Assembly: GCA_934402395.1 (NCBI GenBank)
Contig: CAKRTQ010000002.1
Span: forward strand, 62,001-126,000
Source of the DNA: an uncultured Eubacteriales bacterium
GTDB taxonomy: Bacteria > Bacillota > Clostridia > Oscillospirales > CAG-272
Reading direction: 5' to 3'
DNA length: 64,000 bases
Shown here one piece after another: positions 1-7,211 of this stretch. The notes beneath the pieces were generated by a model. It was not told the DNA's origin, did not search any database, and saw only the letters and a list, made by a program, of their open reading frames with translations. The stretch's first letter is position 1. Each line of letters opens with the position of its first letter. Both the position numbers and the translations under genes were made by a program.

Positions 1-1770
1 ACGCCGGGAGAAAATTTTGAAAAAGAGATCCAAAAAGCGCTGGACAAGAGCGAGTTGTTCACACTGCTTGTAACGCCGAATCTTGTCAACGAGCAAAACT
101 ATGTTCAGACAACGGAATACCCCTATGCGCATGAGAAAGCGCAAAAGCCCATTCTGCCCGCCGAAATGGTGGAAACTGACAAAGAAAAGCTTAAAAAACA
201 GTATCCAGGTGTTACTGACTGTGTTGACGCGCATACGGAGGAGCTTGATGCGGCTATTCTTAACGGACTGAAAATGATATCTCTTCGCGCAAACGAGGAT
301 GACCCCGAACATTGCTATCTCATTGGACTTGCTTATCTTGACGGCATTGACGTTGAAGTAAACAGGGAATACGCTTTTGAGCTGATCACCTCTGCAGCGG
401 AAGCGGATTTGCCCGAAGCGATGGAAAAGCTCTTTAATATGTATCGTAAAGGTGATAAGATAAACCTTGACTACAGCAAAGCGCTGAAGTGGGCGCAGAG
501 ACTGTATGAATTCTACCTGAAAACAGAGGGTGAAAAAGGACGGACAACACTGGCGTGGCTCAGCAATCTTGCTTATATGTATGGCGAGCTTGGTGATCAT
601 CAAAAGCAATTGGAGCTTAATGAAAAAGCGTATGCGCTGAGATGCGAGGTGTTCGGAGAGAGAGATCCGGATACGCTCACATCGCTGAGCAATCTGGCAT
701 CAACATACGGCAAGCGTGGCAATCATCAAAAGCAACTGGAGCTTAATGAAAAAGCGTATGCGCTGAGATGCGAGATGTTCGGAGAGAAACATCCGGATAC
801 GCTGACATCGCTGAACAATCTGGCGGGAGCATACGGCGAGCTGGGCAATCATCAAAAGCAACTGGAGCTTACAAAAAAAGTGTATGCACTGAGCTGCGAG
901 GTACTTGGAGAGAAACATCCGGATACGCTGTCATCGCTGAACAACTTGGCGTGCACATACGGCAAACTTGGCGATCATCGGAAAGCATTGGAGCTTAATG
1001 AAAAAGCGTATGCTCTGAGATGTGAAGTTTTCGGAGAGAAGCATCCGGATACGCTGACATCGCTGAGCAATCTGGCGTACACATACGGCGATTTGGGCGA
1101 TCATAAAAAGCAACTGCTGAATAAAAAAGCGTATGCGCTTATGTGTGAAGTTCTCGGAGAGAAGCATCCGGATACGCTCACATCGCTGAACAACCTGGCA
1201 GTGACATACGCCGAGCTTGGCGATCATCAAAAGGCGCTGGAGCTTAATGAAAAAGCGTATGCGCTGAGATGCGAAGTTCTCGGAGAGAAACATCCGGATA
1301 CGCTGCAATCGTTGAACAATCTGGCGTACACATACGGCAAACTCGGCGATCATCAAAAGGCAGCAGAGCTGTTTGAAAAAGTGTATGCACTGATGTGCGA
1401 GGTGATCGGAGAGAAGCATCCGGATACGCTGACATCGCTGAACAACCTGGCGTACACATACGGCGAACTCGGTGATCATCAAAAGCAACTGGAGCTTAAT
1501 GAAAAAGCGTATGCGCTGAGATGCGAAGTTCTCGGAGAGAAGCATCAGAATACGCTGAACTCGCTGAACAATCTGGCATATACGTACGGCGAAGTGGGAA
1601 ACTACTCGAAATCTGCCGGCTTATGGGGAAAGCTATATGTACTTCAGTGTGAAGTATTCGGCGCAGAACATGCCAAAGCTCAAAAGACGCTCGTGCGTTG
1701 GGCAGACAGCTGCGAACAGATGGGCGATACTCAAAAAGCCGCTGAGATACGCGCACGCATTATCGGTTGA
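1..1770 (+). CDS. TIR-domain protein with Sel1-like and kinesin-light-chain-type TPR repeats (5' partial)
   Basis: The reading frame is open from base 1, so the gene starts upstream of the window; the TTG at 55 is inside the coding region. The first ~65 codons read as the second half of a TIR domain: TPGENFEKEI, then LLVTPNLVNE and NYVQTTEYPYA. The Glu of the Y-V-x-x-T-E stretch (codon 115-117) sits where TIR NADases keep their catalytic Glu (family knowledge). A Sel1-like helical stretch follows (about 295-480), then about ten 42-residue TPR units with the motif AYALRCEVxGEKHPDTLxSLNNLA. One unit lacks a residue. Bacterial TIR-TPR proteins are candidate NAD-cleaving effectors or signalling scaffolds; which one applies here is inference. 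The end of the TIR domain and the repeats are well supported, and the N-terminus is unknown. Confidence 0.85.
   Translation, partial: TPGENFEKEIQKALDKSELFTLLVTPNLVNEQNYVQTTEYPYAHEKAQKPILPAEMVETDKEKLKKQYPGVTDCVDAHTEELDAAILNGLKMISLRANEDDPEHCYLIGLAYLDGIDVEVNREYAFELITSAAEADLPEAMEKLFNMYRKGDKINLDYSKALKWAQRLYEFYLKTEGEKGRTTLAWLSNLAYMYGELGDHQKQLELNEKAYALRCEVFGERDPDTLTSLSNLASTYGKRGNHQKQLELNEKAYALRCEMFGEKHPDTLTSLNNLAGAYGELGNHQKQLELTKKVYALSCEVLGEKHPDTLSSLNNLACTYGKLGDHRKALELNEKAYALRCEVFGEKHPDTLTSLSNLAYTYGDLGDHKKQLLNKKAYALMCEVLGEKHPDTLTSLNNLAVTYAELGDHQKALELNEKAYALRCEVLGEKHPDTLQSLNNLAYTYGKLGDHQKAAELFEKVYALMCEVIGEKHPDTLTSLNNLAYTYGELGDHQKQLELNEKAYALRCEVLGEKHQNTLNSLNNLAYTYGEVGNYSKSAGLWGKLYVLQCEVFGAEHAKAQKTLVRWADSCEQMGDTQKAAEIRARIIG
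619..1623 (+). repeat. 126-bp tandem repeat encoding TPR units
   Basis: Eight near-identical units begin at 619, 745, 871, 997, 1120, 1246, 1372 and 1498; the fifth is 123 bp, so one codon is lost without a frameshift. A diverged unit precedes them and another follows. Nucleotide identity is high even at synonymous sites, which suggests recent unit duplication or gene conversion. Confidence 0.9.
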
Positions 1771-1788
1771 TCAGTGTGATAATTTTCA

Positions 1789-1824
1789 GGGCACTGCCGC
1801 GCTAATGCGCGGCAGCGCCCTTTT
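1789..1824 (+). terminator. Rho-independent terminator of the TIR-TPR gene
   Basis: A GC-rich hairpin (GGGCaCTGCCGCG pairing with CGCGGCAGcGCCC) is followed by TTTT, 19 bp after the stop codon. The minus-strand side lacks a T-run, so it probably acts in one direction. Confidence 0.8.
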
Positions 1825-1835
1825 ATCATTTATTT

Positions 1836-3272
1836 TTATTCTGCCTTATCTGACGGAGCCTCGGTATTCTGAGGCGCATCGGCAGGCTTGCCGAGATATT
1901 CGGGCAGCTTCATACCTGCCATATCAAACAGGTCGGTAAGCGGAGGGACCGATTTGTAAAGTCCGGAGATGAATCCGGCGGTGTTGCTTTTACCGTCGGC
2001 TCCGCCCTGACCGTTGTCCCAGACGGTCACCTTGTCGATCTTGAGGTTCTTGATGGCATCGACCTGAATACGCGTCAGAGCTTCAAGCTTGTCGGTCACC
2101 ATAAGCTTTATCGCGGCATTGGCATCTCCGCCGGCAGCGGACACGATCCGGGTAAGACCCTCCGCCTGCTTTACAAGGATCTCTCTTGCACCGGCAGCCT
2201 CAGCCTGCATTTTCATGAGTATGGCATCCGCCTCGCCGCGTGCCTTGCGGCGCATCTGCTCAGCTTCAGCCTCTGCCTTCAGCTCGGCTTCCTTTTTGGC
2301 GATCTCCGCCTTGACAAGCACATCAGCCTCAAGTCTTGCTTTTTCAAGCGATGCACGCGCGCTTTCCGCATCGCGCTGTGCGGCGTACGACTCCTCGAGA
2401 GCCTTCGCAGCCTGGATGTTTTCCGCTGCGACCGCCCGCTTGTTTGCCTCAGCTTCCCTTTCGCGGCGGGTAGCGTCGGATTCGGCAATTTTGGCTTTGG
2501 CTTCGTTTTCACCGGCTATTGCCTCGGAATTCGCGCGCGAAACGTTGATCCTCTGGTCCTTTTCGGCAGCAGATGCACCGATAGCGCCGTTTCTGTCCGC
2601 CTCGGCGACCGAAATTTTTGCGTCGTTTATTGCCTTTGCGGCAGCTTCTTTACCGAGTGCGGCAATGTATCCGCTCTCGTCGTCAATATCGGTCACGTTA
2701 ACGTTGATAAGGCGCAGACCTATCTTTTTAAGCTCAGTCTCAACGTTTCCGGAAACCGCATCAAGGAATTTATCACGGTCTGTATTTATTTCTTCGATGT
2801 CCATTGTCGCTATGACAAGACGAAGCTGACCGAATATGATGTCTTTGGCAAGCTCCTGTATCTCGGCGAGCTTGAGTCCGAGCAATCTTTCAGCCGCGTT
2901 CTGCATCACACCGACCTCGGTCGAAATACCGACGGTGAAACGCGAGGGGACATCCACACGTATATTCTGATGTGACAGCGCATTCGTAAGATCGACCGGT
3001 ATTGACAGCGGAGTCAGGTCAAGATAATCATACGACTGTACGATCGGTACGATAAACGCGGCGCCGCCGTGAATGCATTTCGCAGAACGCTGTGTACCAT
3101 CACGATTTGTTCCGACTTTACCGTATATGACCATGATCTTATCCGAAGGACATTTTTTGTACCTCGAAGCAAATACAACGACAAGGGCAAAAATCACTAT
3201 TGCCACTGCCAGTACGATCATCGGCGCAGCGGTTGTAAGTCCGCCGGCAAGCATCAGGGTGAAATGTGTCAT
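1836..3272 (-). CDS. floT: Flotillin family (SPFH) membrane protein
   Basis: The 478-residue protein has an N-terminal membrane segment (about residues 16-37), an SPFH/band-7 domain (about 40-200, with AAERLLGLKLAEIQ and VNVTDIDDESGYI), and a long Ala/Glu/Lys-rich coiled coil (about 210-370). The tail is Pro/Asp-rich. This matches the architecture and size of Bacillus FloT/YuaG. Flotillins scaffold membrane microdomains (family knowledge). It is the last gene of a four-gene minus-strand operon (DUF1836 regulator, NfeD-like, membrane protein, flotillin), 16 bp behind its neighbour. A good ribosome site (GAAAGGAAA) precedes the ATG. NfeD-flotillin pairing is a standard association and supports the call. 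Confidence 0.92.
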   Translation of the reverse strand: MTHFTLMLAGGLTTAAPMIVLAVAIVIFALVVVFASRYKKCPSDKIMVIYGKVGTNRDGTQRSAKCIHGGAAFIVPIVQSYDYLDLTPLSIPVDLTNALSHQNIRVDVPSRFTVGISTEVGVMQNAAERLLGLKLAEIQELAKDIIFGQLRLVIATMDIEEINTDRDKFLDAVSGNVETELKKIGLRLINVNVTDIDDESGYIAALGKEAAAKAINDAKISVAEADRNGAIGASAAEKDQRINVSRANSEAIAGENEAKAKIAESDATRREREAEANKRAVAAENIQAAKALEESYAAQRDAESARASLEKARLEADVLVKAEIAKKEAELKAEAEAEQMRRKARGEADAILMKMQAEAAGAREILVKQAEGLTRIVSAAGGDANAAIKLMVTDKLEALTRIQVDAIKNLKIDKVTVWDNGQGGADGKSNTAGFISGLYKSVPPLTDLFDMAGMKLPEYLGKPADAPQNTEAPSDKAE

Positions 3273-3288
3273 TTTTTATTTTCCTTTC

Positions 3289-4053
3289 TTAAATTGAGTT
3301 CGTGTCTGAAACCTTTGCGGCAGCACGGGCGATACGGACGCTTATCTCTTCAAGATATGAGTCTGCATCCGCAGCCGCAAGTATCGGCATATCGGCAACG
3401 GTCGCTCCGTCGTTGTCTTTCAGGACCAAATGACGGTATTGGGTGCGTCCCTCGTATACCGCCGCACTCGTTCCGGTGTCGGAGTACGTCGCCGCCGACA
3501 GCTTGCTGTACGGGATCTCGCGGAAAAAATCATCCGTTTTTTCCTCGGTAAGACTCACATGTCTTTCTCCGATACATATCGAATCCGGCTTAAGCATGAA
3601 TCCCGAAAGCGAATAAACCGACGAACGCTCCCGTCCGTCATTTCCCTTTTTGAAAAGCGCCGTGGGATCGTCGAAAAAATACGTCTCGAAATACACAGGC
3701 TCGGTATGGTGATCTTCGCCCGGCTTTCCGTAACGCTGTTCATTTTTGTATCTTCTCACATCCGAATTGATAAACGTATGAGAAAATGCATCGCGGAACG
3801 ATTCCTCAAGTCCCGCAGCCGCTTCGTCAAGCTCGGAATCCTTGATCTTTATTGCCGATATGACCGTTGCAAGCAACACGCCTGCGACAAGGATCGGAAG
3901 ACCGATCATCCTCATAAGCCCACGCGGCAGACCGCTCGTGCTCGCGAGAAAAATGACCATTATAAATCCTACGGCGATCAGCACGGCTGATATCACAATG
4001 GGATATGTTTTGTTTACCTGTTCAAAATATTTTCGGTTACGCTGATAGTTCAT
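3289..4053 (-). CDS. Two-TM membrane protein of unknown function, between nfeD-like and flotillin genes
   Basis: The product is 254 residues with two close membrane helices (about 18-36 and 46-67) and then a ~185-residue soluble, mixed-charge domain. That domain includes EPVYFETYFFDDPTALF and SVYSLSGFMLKP. I do not recognise a family. The gene is 27 bp after the NfeD-like gene and 16 bp before the flotillin gene, so it is very likely co-transcribed with them. By position it could be a microdomain-associated partner; that is inference only. No strong ribosome site is visible upstream, so translation may depend on coupling. Confidence 0.75.
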   Translation of the reverse strand: MNYQRNRKYFEQVNKTYPIVISAVLIAVGFIMVIFLASTSGLPRGLMRMIGLPILVAGVLLATVISAIKIKDSELDEAAAGLEESFRDAFSHTFINSDVRRYKNEQRYGKPGEDHHTEPVYFETYFFDDPTALFKKGNDGRERSSVYSLSGFMLKPDSICIGERHVSLTEEKTDDFFREIPYSKLSAATYSDTGTSAAVYEGRTQYRHLVLKDNDGATVADMPILAAADADSYLEEISVRIARAAAKVSDTNSI

Positions 4054-4080
4054 TTTAAAATGTGAAATGTATGCGCCTCG

Positions 4081-4713
4081 TTATTCCTGTTTGTTTTCCT
4101 TTTTTGATTTTGCATCGGCAAGCGGCTCCACAACAAGCACTCCGCCCTCGCTTACCGCCACGACTCTTACATAATATCCCGTTTTAAGCGTATCGGGAGA
4201 TGTCGTTATTGCCGGGTACTCACAGAATTTTTCCTGCAGTGTGATCGTGACCTTTCCGGATCCCACACCGCAGCCCGGGACCGGTATGTAGATCTGCGCC
4301 ACCTTGCCTATTGCATTTGATATATCTATATTACCCGAAGACTGGAGCTTATATATGCCGCGCATAAGAAACGCGATCCCCACAAGTGTGGCAATTCCCG
4401 CCGCAACAGAAATAAGTATTGCCGCCCAGTCGGGAAGCGCAGTCTCAAGCAGGCCCACGCCAAGCCAGCCGGTAATGCAAAGCATCGAAAGGATCCCTCG
4501 CACCGAAAACAGAGACAACCCATCATCGAGTGCCGCCGATGCATCAATATCGGAATCGGGGATGCCATCGCCGTCGATATCCTCCGGCATATCATCGCCG
4601 CCTATTCCGATAAGCTGAAGCACAGTCTGTATTATAAGTATAGCCGTTGAAGGAATGGCGATCAGTGCGAATATCTGCTGCACAAGCTCAAGTCCGTTCC
4701 ACCAGTTAATCAT
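4081..4713 (-). CDS. NfeD-like membrane protein
   Basis: The product is 210 residues: an N-terminal helix (about 12-35), two to three further membrane helices (about 75-120), and a C-terminal OB-fold-like beta domain (about 130-195, GKVAQIYIPVPGCG and GYYVRVVAVSEGGVLVV). This is the short NfeD/YuaF architecture that partners with flotillin. An Asp-rich loop (residues ~44-56, DIDGDGIPDSDID) between the first helices resembles a DxDxDG calcium-binding loop, which is not a usual NfeD feature as far as I know. It is the second gene of the operon, 64 bp after the DUF1836 gene. Confidence 0.85.
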   Translation of the reverse strand: MINWWNGLELVQQIFALIAIPSTAILIIQTVLQLIGIGGDDMPEDIDGDGIPDSDIDASAALDDGLSLFSVRGILSMLCITGWLGVGLLETALPDWAAILISVAAGIATLVGIAFLMRGIYKLQSSGNIDISNAIGKVAQIYIPVPGCGVGSGKVTITLQEKFCEYPAITTSPDTLKTGYYVRVVAVSEGGVLVVEPLADAKSKKENKQE

Positions 4714-4777
4714 GATTATGCCCTACCTTTCTCACGCGGCATTCGAGCCGTGCGTAAAAATTGAGTGTCATTTCGGA

Positions 4778-5362
4778 TCACACCTGCATCAGGCGGTCGA
4801 CAAGCGCATCCGATCCGCTCTTTATGACCGACGCATAATATGCGATAACGATTATTTCCAGCGCTGTGTTCAGTCTGCGCCGCGCGCCGCTGATCTTTTC
4901 CTCGTAATCCGATGTGACGCGCGCAATGCATTCGCGCAGAGTCTTTTCGTTGGTCTCACCATCGGCGATCATAAGTTCATCGAGTATTCTGCATATATAG
5001 TCGTAAAGCTGCGAATCTCTGATGATGTCATCGGATCGGTCGTATACACGTCCGTTGATATACGATATAAGAAATGCGATCTTGTCAAGCTGCATGCATG
5101 AACGCAGCATATTGATAATAAGTATATGTGCAAGCTGGTCGATATCATACTTTTTGAGTTTTGCGTTCGCGACCCAGCCTCTTTTGGTCCAGTTCTGAAG
5201 CGTCGATCCATCGATGCCGGATATCTCCCTTATCTGTGAAAGCATTATACCGTCCTGAATATAAAATATCTTCTTCAGGAATTCCATTCCGGTAACATTG
5301 CCCATTGCATCGCGTCTGAGCACAGTACCCGGAATATATACATCATTGATCTGAAGATTCAT
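4778..5362 (-). CDS. DUF1836-type HTH regulator
   Basis: The 194-residue protein has a MerR/XRE-like helix-turn-helix (about 40-65, LSQIREISGIDGSTLQNW followed by KRGWV) and then an all-helical domain typical of DUF1836 proteins of Bacillota. It is the first gene of the flotillin operon. Its ATG has a strong ribosome site (AGGGGAG). The promoter 36 bp upstream sits inside a perfect 16-bp inverted repeat, so autoregulation is the simplest reading, but binding is inferred. DUF1836 function is not established to my knowledge. Confidence 0.82.
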   Translation of the reverse strand: MNLQINDVYIPGTVLRRDAMGNVTGMEFLKKIFYIQDGIMLSQIREISGIDGSTLQNWTKRGWVANAKLKKYDIDQLAHILIINMLRSCMQLDKIAFLISYINGRVYDRSDDIIRDSQLYDYICRILDELMIADGETNEKTLRECIARVTSDYEEKISGARRRLNTALEIIVIAYYASVIKSGSDALVDRLMQV

Positions 5363-5397
5363 TTCAACTCCCCTTTCTTTCGTATTACAGTGATTTC

Positions 5398-5426
5398 ATT
5401 ATACCACACGGTCATGAGATTGTCAA
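5398..5426 (-). promoter_or_regulatory. SigA-type promoter of the DUF1836-nfeD-floT operon
   Basis: On the minus strand there is a perfect TTGACA (5426-5421), a 17-bp spacer and a perfect TATAAT (5403-5398), 36 bp upstream of the start codon. Confidence 0.9.
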
Positions 5427-5445
5427 TAGAATCTCATGACCGTGT
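5406..5445. promoter_or_regulatory. Perfect 16-bp inverted repeat overlapping the promoter (candidate operator)
   Basis: ACACGGTCATGAGATT (5406-5421) and its exact complement (5430-5445) are separated by 8 bp. One arm fills the -35/-10 spacer and the other lies just upstream of the -35. A T-run precedes the hairpin on the minus strand rather than following it, so it does not fit a terminator of the upstream HAD gene. Candidate binding site for the DUF1836 protein. Confidence 0.75.
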
Positions 5446-5490
5446 AAAAAAATTTTATAATTAAATTTGTGCAAGCGGAATCCTTATCTT

Positions 5491-6135
5491 TTATACTCCG
5501 AAAAGAGCCGGAAGCTCCGCAATACTGCCGACATCGGCATCGGGAAGATATTCTTCGCCCTCCGGCGAAAATAACCTGAATTGCCCCTGCCTGACTCTTA
5601 CCGTCATCATGCCGAGAGCGCGGGCAGGCTTTATGTCATTGTCCGGGCGGTCGCCCACCATAACCGCGCGTTCCGGCGCACATCCGGCAGCTCCGAGTGC
5701 AACCAGAAAGATCGAAGGATCGGGTTTTTCCGCACCGAACTCGGCGCTTGACACAACGAGAGATATATGAGCACTGAGTCCGAAGCGTTCCAGTCTTTTA
5801 TCAACCCCCGGAAGCTGGTTGGCGATTATCCCGAGCCGGTACTTCCCCGACAGTTTTTCAAGCACTGCGGCAGCATCCGGGTACGGCTTTTCAAGCTCTC
5901 CGGTATACACGACCGGCTTTGCGCCGATAATTTTGCAAACACGTGAAAACGGCGCCTTGCCGGTACCGCCGATCTCGTATGCCATTTTTTCGAATTCCTC
6001 CGGGCTTATCCGCTTTCCTCCGTTCGCCGCAGCCTCGTCAATGGCTATGCGCGCCCGGCGTCGATGCTCGTCCGATTCATCAACAAGCGTAAATCCCATA
6101 TCAAAAAAAATCCATTCCGCATTCTTAAGGTCCAT
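5491..6135 (-). CDS. HAD superfamily hydrolase, subfamily IA-like
   Basis: I chose the ATG at 6135 (MDLKNAEW) because CGGAG lies 9 bp upstream and the HAD fold starts right after it. The reading frame itself stays open further upstream. The 214-residue product shows motif I as FDMGFTL, motif II near GIIANQ, motif III Lys in AEKPDPSIF and motif IV GDRPDNDI. The nucleophile Asp is present, but the usual second Asp of DxD is Gly, as in the DxGxT variants of this superfamily. Likely a small-molecule phosphatase; substrate unknown. It stands alone between the DUF1836 operon and the divergent M50 peptidase gene. Confidence 0.85.
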   Translation of the reverse strand: MDLKNAEWIFFDMGFTLVDESDEHRRRARIAIDEAAANGGKRISPEEFEKMAYEIGGTGKAPFSRVCKIIGAKPVVYTGELEKPYPDAAAVLEKLSGKYRLGIIANQLPGVDKRLERFGLSAHISLVVSSAEFGAEKPDPSIFLVALGAAGCAPERAVMVGDRPDNDIKPARALGMMTVRVRQGQFRLFSPEGEEYLPDADVGSIAELPALFGV

Positions 6136-6234
6136 ATTGTAATACTCCGGTAGATTTCTGATTATTATTATTGTACCATAATTTTTCCGCAATTTCAACG
6201 GTTGCGGCAAAAGAATCTGCGAAAGGGCATGTGT

Positions 6235-6852
6235 ATGCACGACAAAGACGGATTTCTGAGGCTCGGGCTGCTCCCTGCCGTACTGATTTTTATAATGATC
6301 GCATTTGAGCCGCCGGGGATCTCCCTGCCGTCGCTTTCAGCCGCCGTGATTCACGAGTGCGGTCATCTTGCGGCAGCAAAAATGCTGGGAATAAAGCTTC
6401 GTTCGCTTGACATCGGCCCTCTCGGAGCAACAATACGCACACGCAGTCTGCTTATTTCGTACGGTCGCGAATGGCTGCTTTGCGCGGCGGGTCCCGGTGC
6501 GAATTTTCTTTCATGCATCGCGGCTTACCTGATCTTTCGTAACACAGACAGCTTTCGCAGCAACGGCACCGCGTTCAGCTTCTGCGCCGTCTCGCTGCTT
6601 CTTGGGATACTCAATCTCTTGCCGATAGAAGGATTTGACGGCGGCAGAATGCTTTCCGCCGTCATCGGCAGCACGGCGGGACCCCGCGCTGCCGCCATAG
6701 CTTTATCGGTGTGTTCTGTACTGTCGGTGGTATCTTTATGGATGCTTTCGGTGTACCTGCTGCTTCGTTGGGGATCGTCGCTTTCGCTTTTTGTTTTCAC
6801 CGCGTCGGTATTCTGCCGCGTATTCATCGAGAGTGACGGAAAGCACAGCTGA
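6235..6852 (+). CDS. M50 (site-2) family membrane metalloprotease
   Basis: The 205-residue protein has HECGH (HExxH zinc motif) within a helix near residue 38 and NLLPIEGFDGG (NxxPxxxxDG motif) near residue 125, with five or so predicted membrane helices. These are the two hallmarks of S2P/SpoIVFB-type intramembrane proteases. The start at 6235 is preceded by AAAGGG at 7-bp spacing; earlier in-frame starts (6202, 6229) fit worse. In a sporulating host a SpoIVFB-like role is possible, but no SpoIVFA-like partner is adjacent, so I make no sporulation call. Confidence 0.85.
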   Translation: MHDKDGFLRLGLLPAVLIFIMIAFEPPGISLPSLSAAVIHECGHLAAAKMLGIKLRSLDIGPLGATIRTRSLLISYGREWLLCAAGPGANFLSCIAAYLIFRNTDSFRSNGTAFSFCAVSLLLGILNLLPIEGFDGGRMLSAVIGSTAGPRAAAIALSVCSVLSVVSLWMLSVYLLLRWGSSLSLFVFTASVFCRVFIESDGKHS

Positions 6853-6892
6853 GGTCTCCGATATCGCGTGAGGATTTTTAAGAACGGCGGAG

Positions 6893-7002
6893 TTTTTTTG
6901 AGTTTTTTTGAGATTTTTCAGCAATTTTTTTGGATTTTGCTTTCTTACGCCGCCAGATTTAGATTTTTTTCAGTTTTTTTCGATTTTTCGTGCATTTTTT
7001 TT
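6893..7002 (+). promoter_or_regulatory. Helically phased T-tracts (predicted curved DNA) upstream of potABCD
   Basis: The 359-bp gap 6853-7211 holds no gene. T-runs of 4-8 bases start at 6893, 6903, 6914, 6925 and 6935, and again at 6964, 6974, 6984 and 6995, so the spacing is 10-11 bp throughout each block. Such phasing is the classic signature of intrinsic curvature. The block ends 10 bp before the -35 element at 7013. Confidence 0.75.
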
Positions 7003-7012
7003 GCAAATACTA

Positions 7013-7041
7013 TTGCATTTTCGGCTCTTATCTGCTACAAT
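7013..7041 (+). promoter_or_regulatory. SigA-type promoter of potABCD
   Basis: TTGCAT (7013-7018), 17-bp spacer, TACAAT (7036-7041), about 170 bp upstream of potA. The long untranslated leader (7048-7211) contains no feature I can name. Confidence 0.7.
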
Positions 7042-7211
7042 ATGTGCGGAAAACGAGGTACGCAGGTACACACGGCTTTTTTACAAACCGCCAAGGCCCA
7101 AAAATCGTCCGCTCACGGACGCATTTATGACGCCCTCGCGGTTTGTATTGCTTTTTTCCGTTGTGTGACATAGACCCGTTCCGGATTTTTTACATAAAGG
7201 AAAGTATCGGA

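Noticed and set aside
931..1545. Long minus-strand open frame inside the TPR repeats
   Set aside because: It is a repeat shadow with no ribosome site; the plus frame has recognisable domains.
619..1623. Regular 126-bp repeats resembling a CRISPR or satellite array
   Set aside because: The units are in frame, have no unique spacers, and translate to TPR motifs.
5406..5445. Hairpin as terminator of the HAD gene
   Set aside because: The T-run lies before, not after, the hairpin on that strand, and the stem coincides with a consensus promoter.
6235..6852. SpoIVFB assignment for the M50 peptidase
   Set aside because: No SpoIVFA-like partner and no diagnostic features beyond the general M50 motifs.
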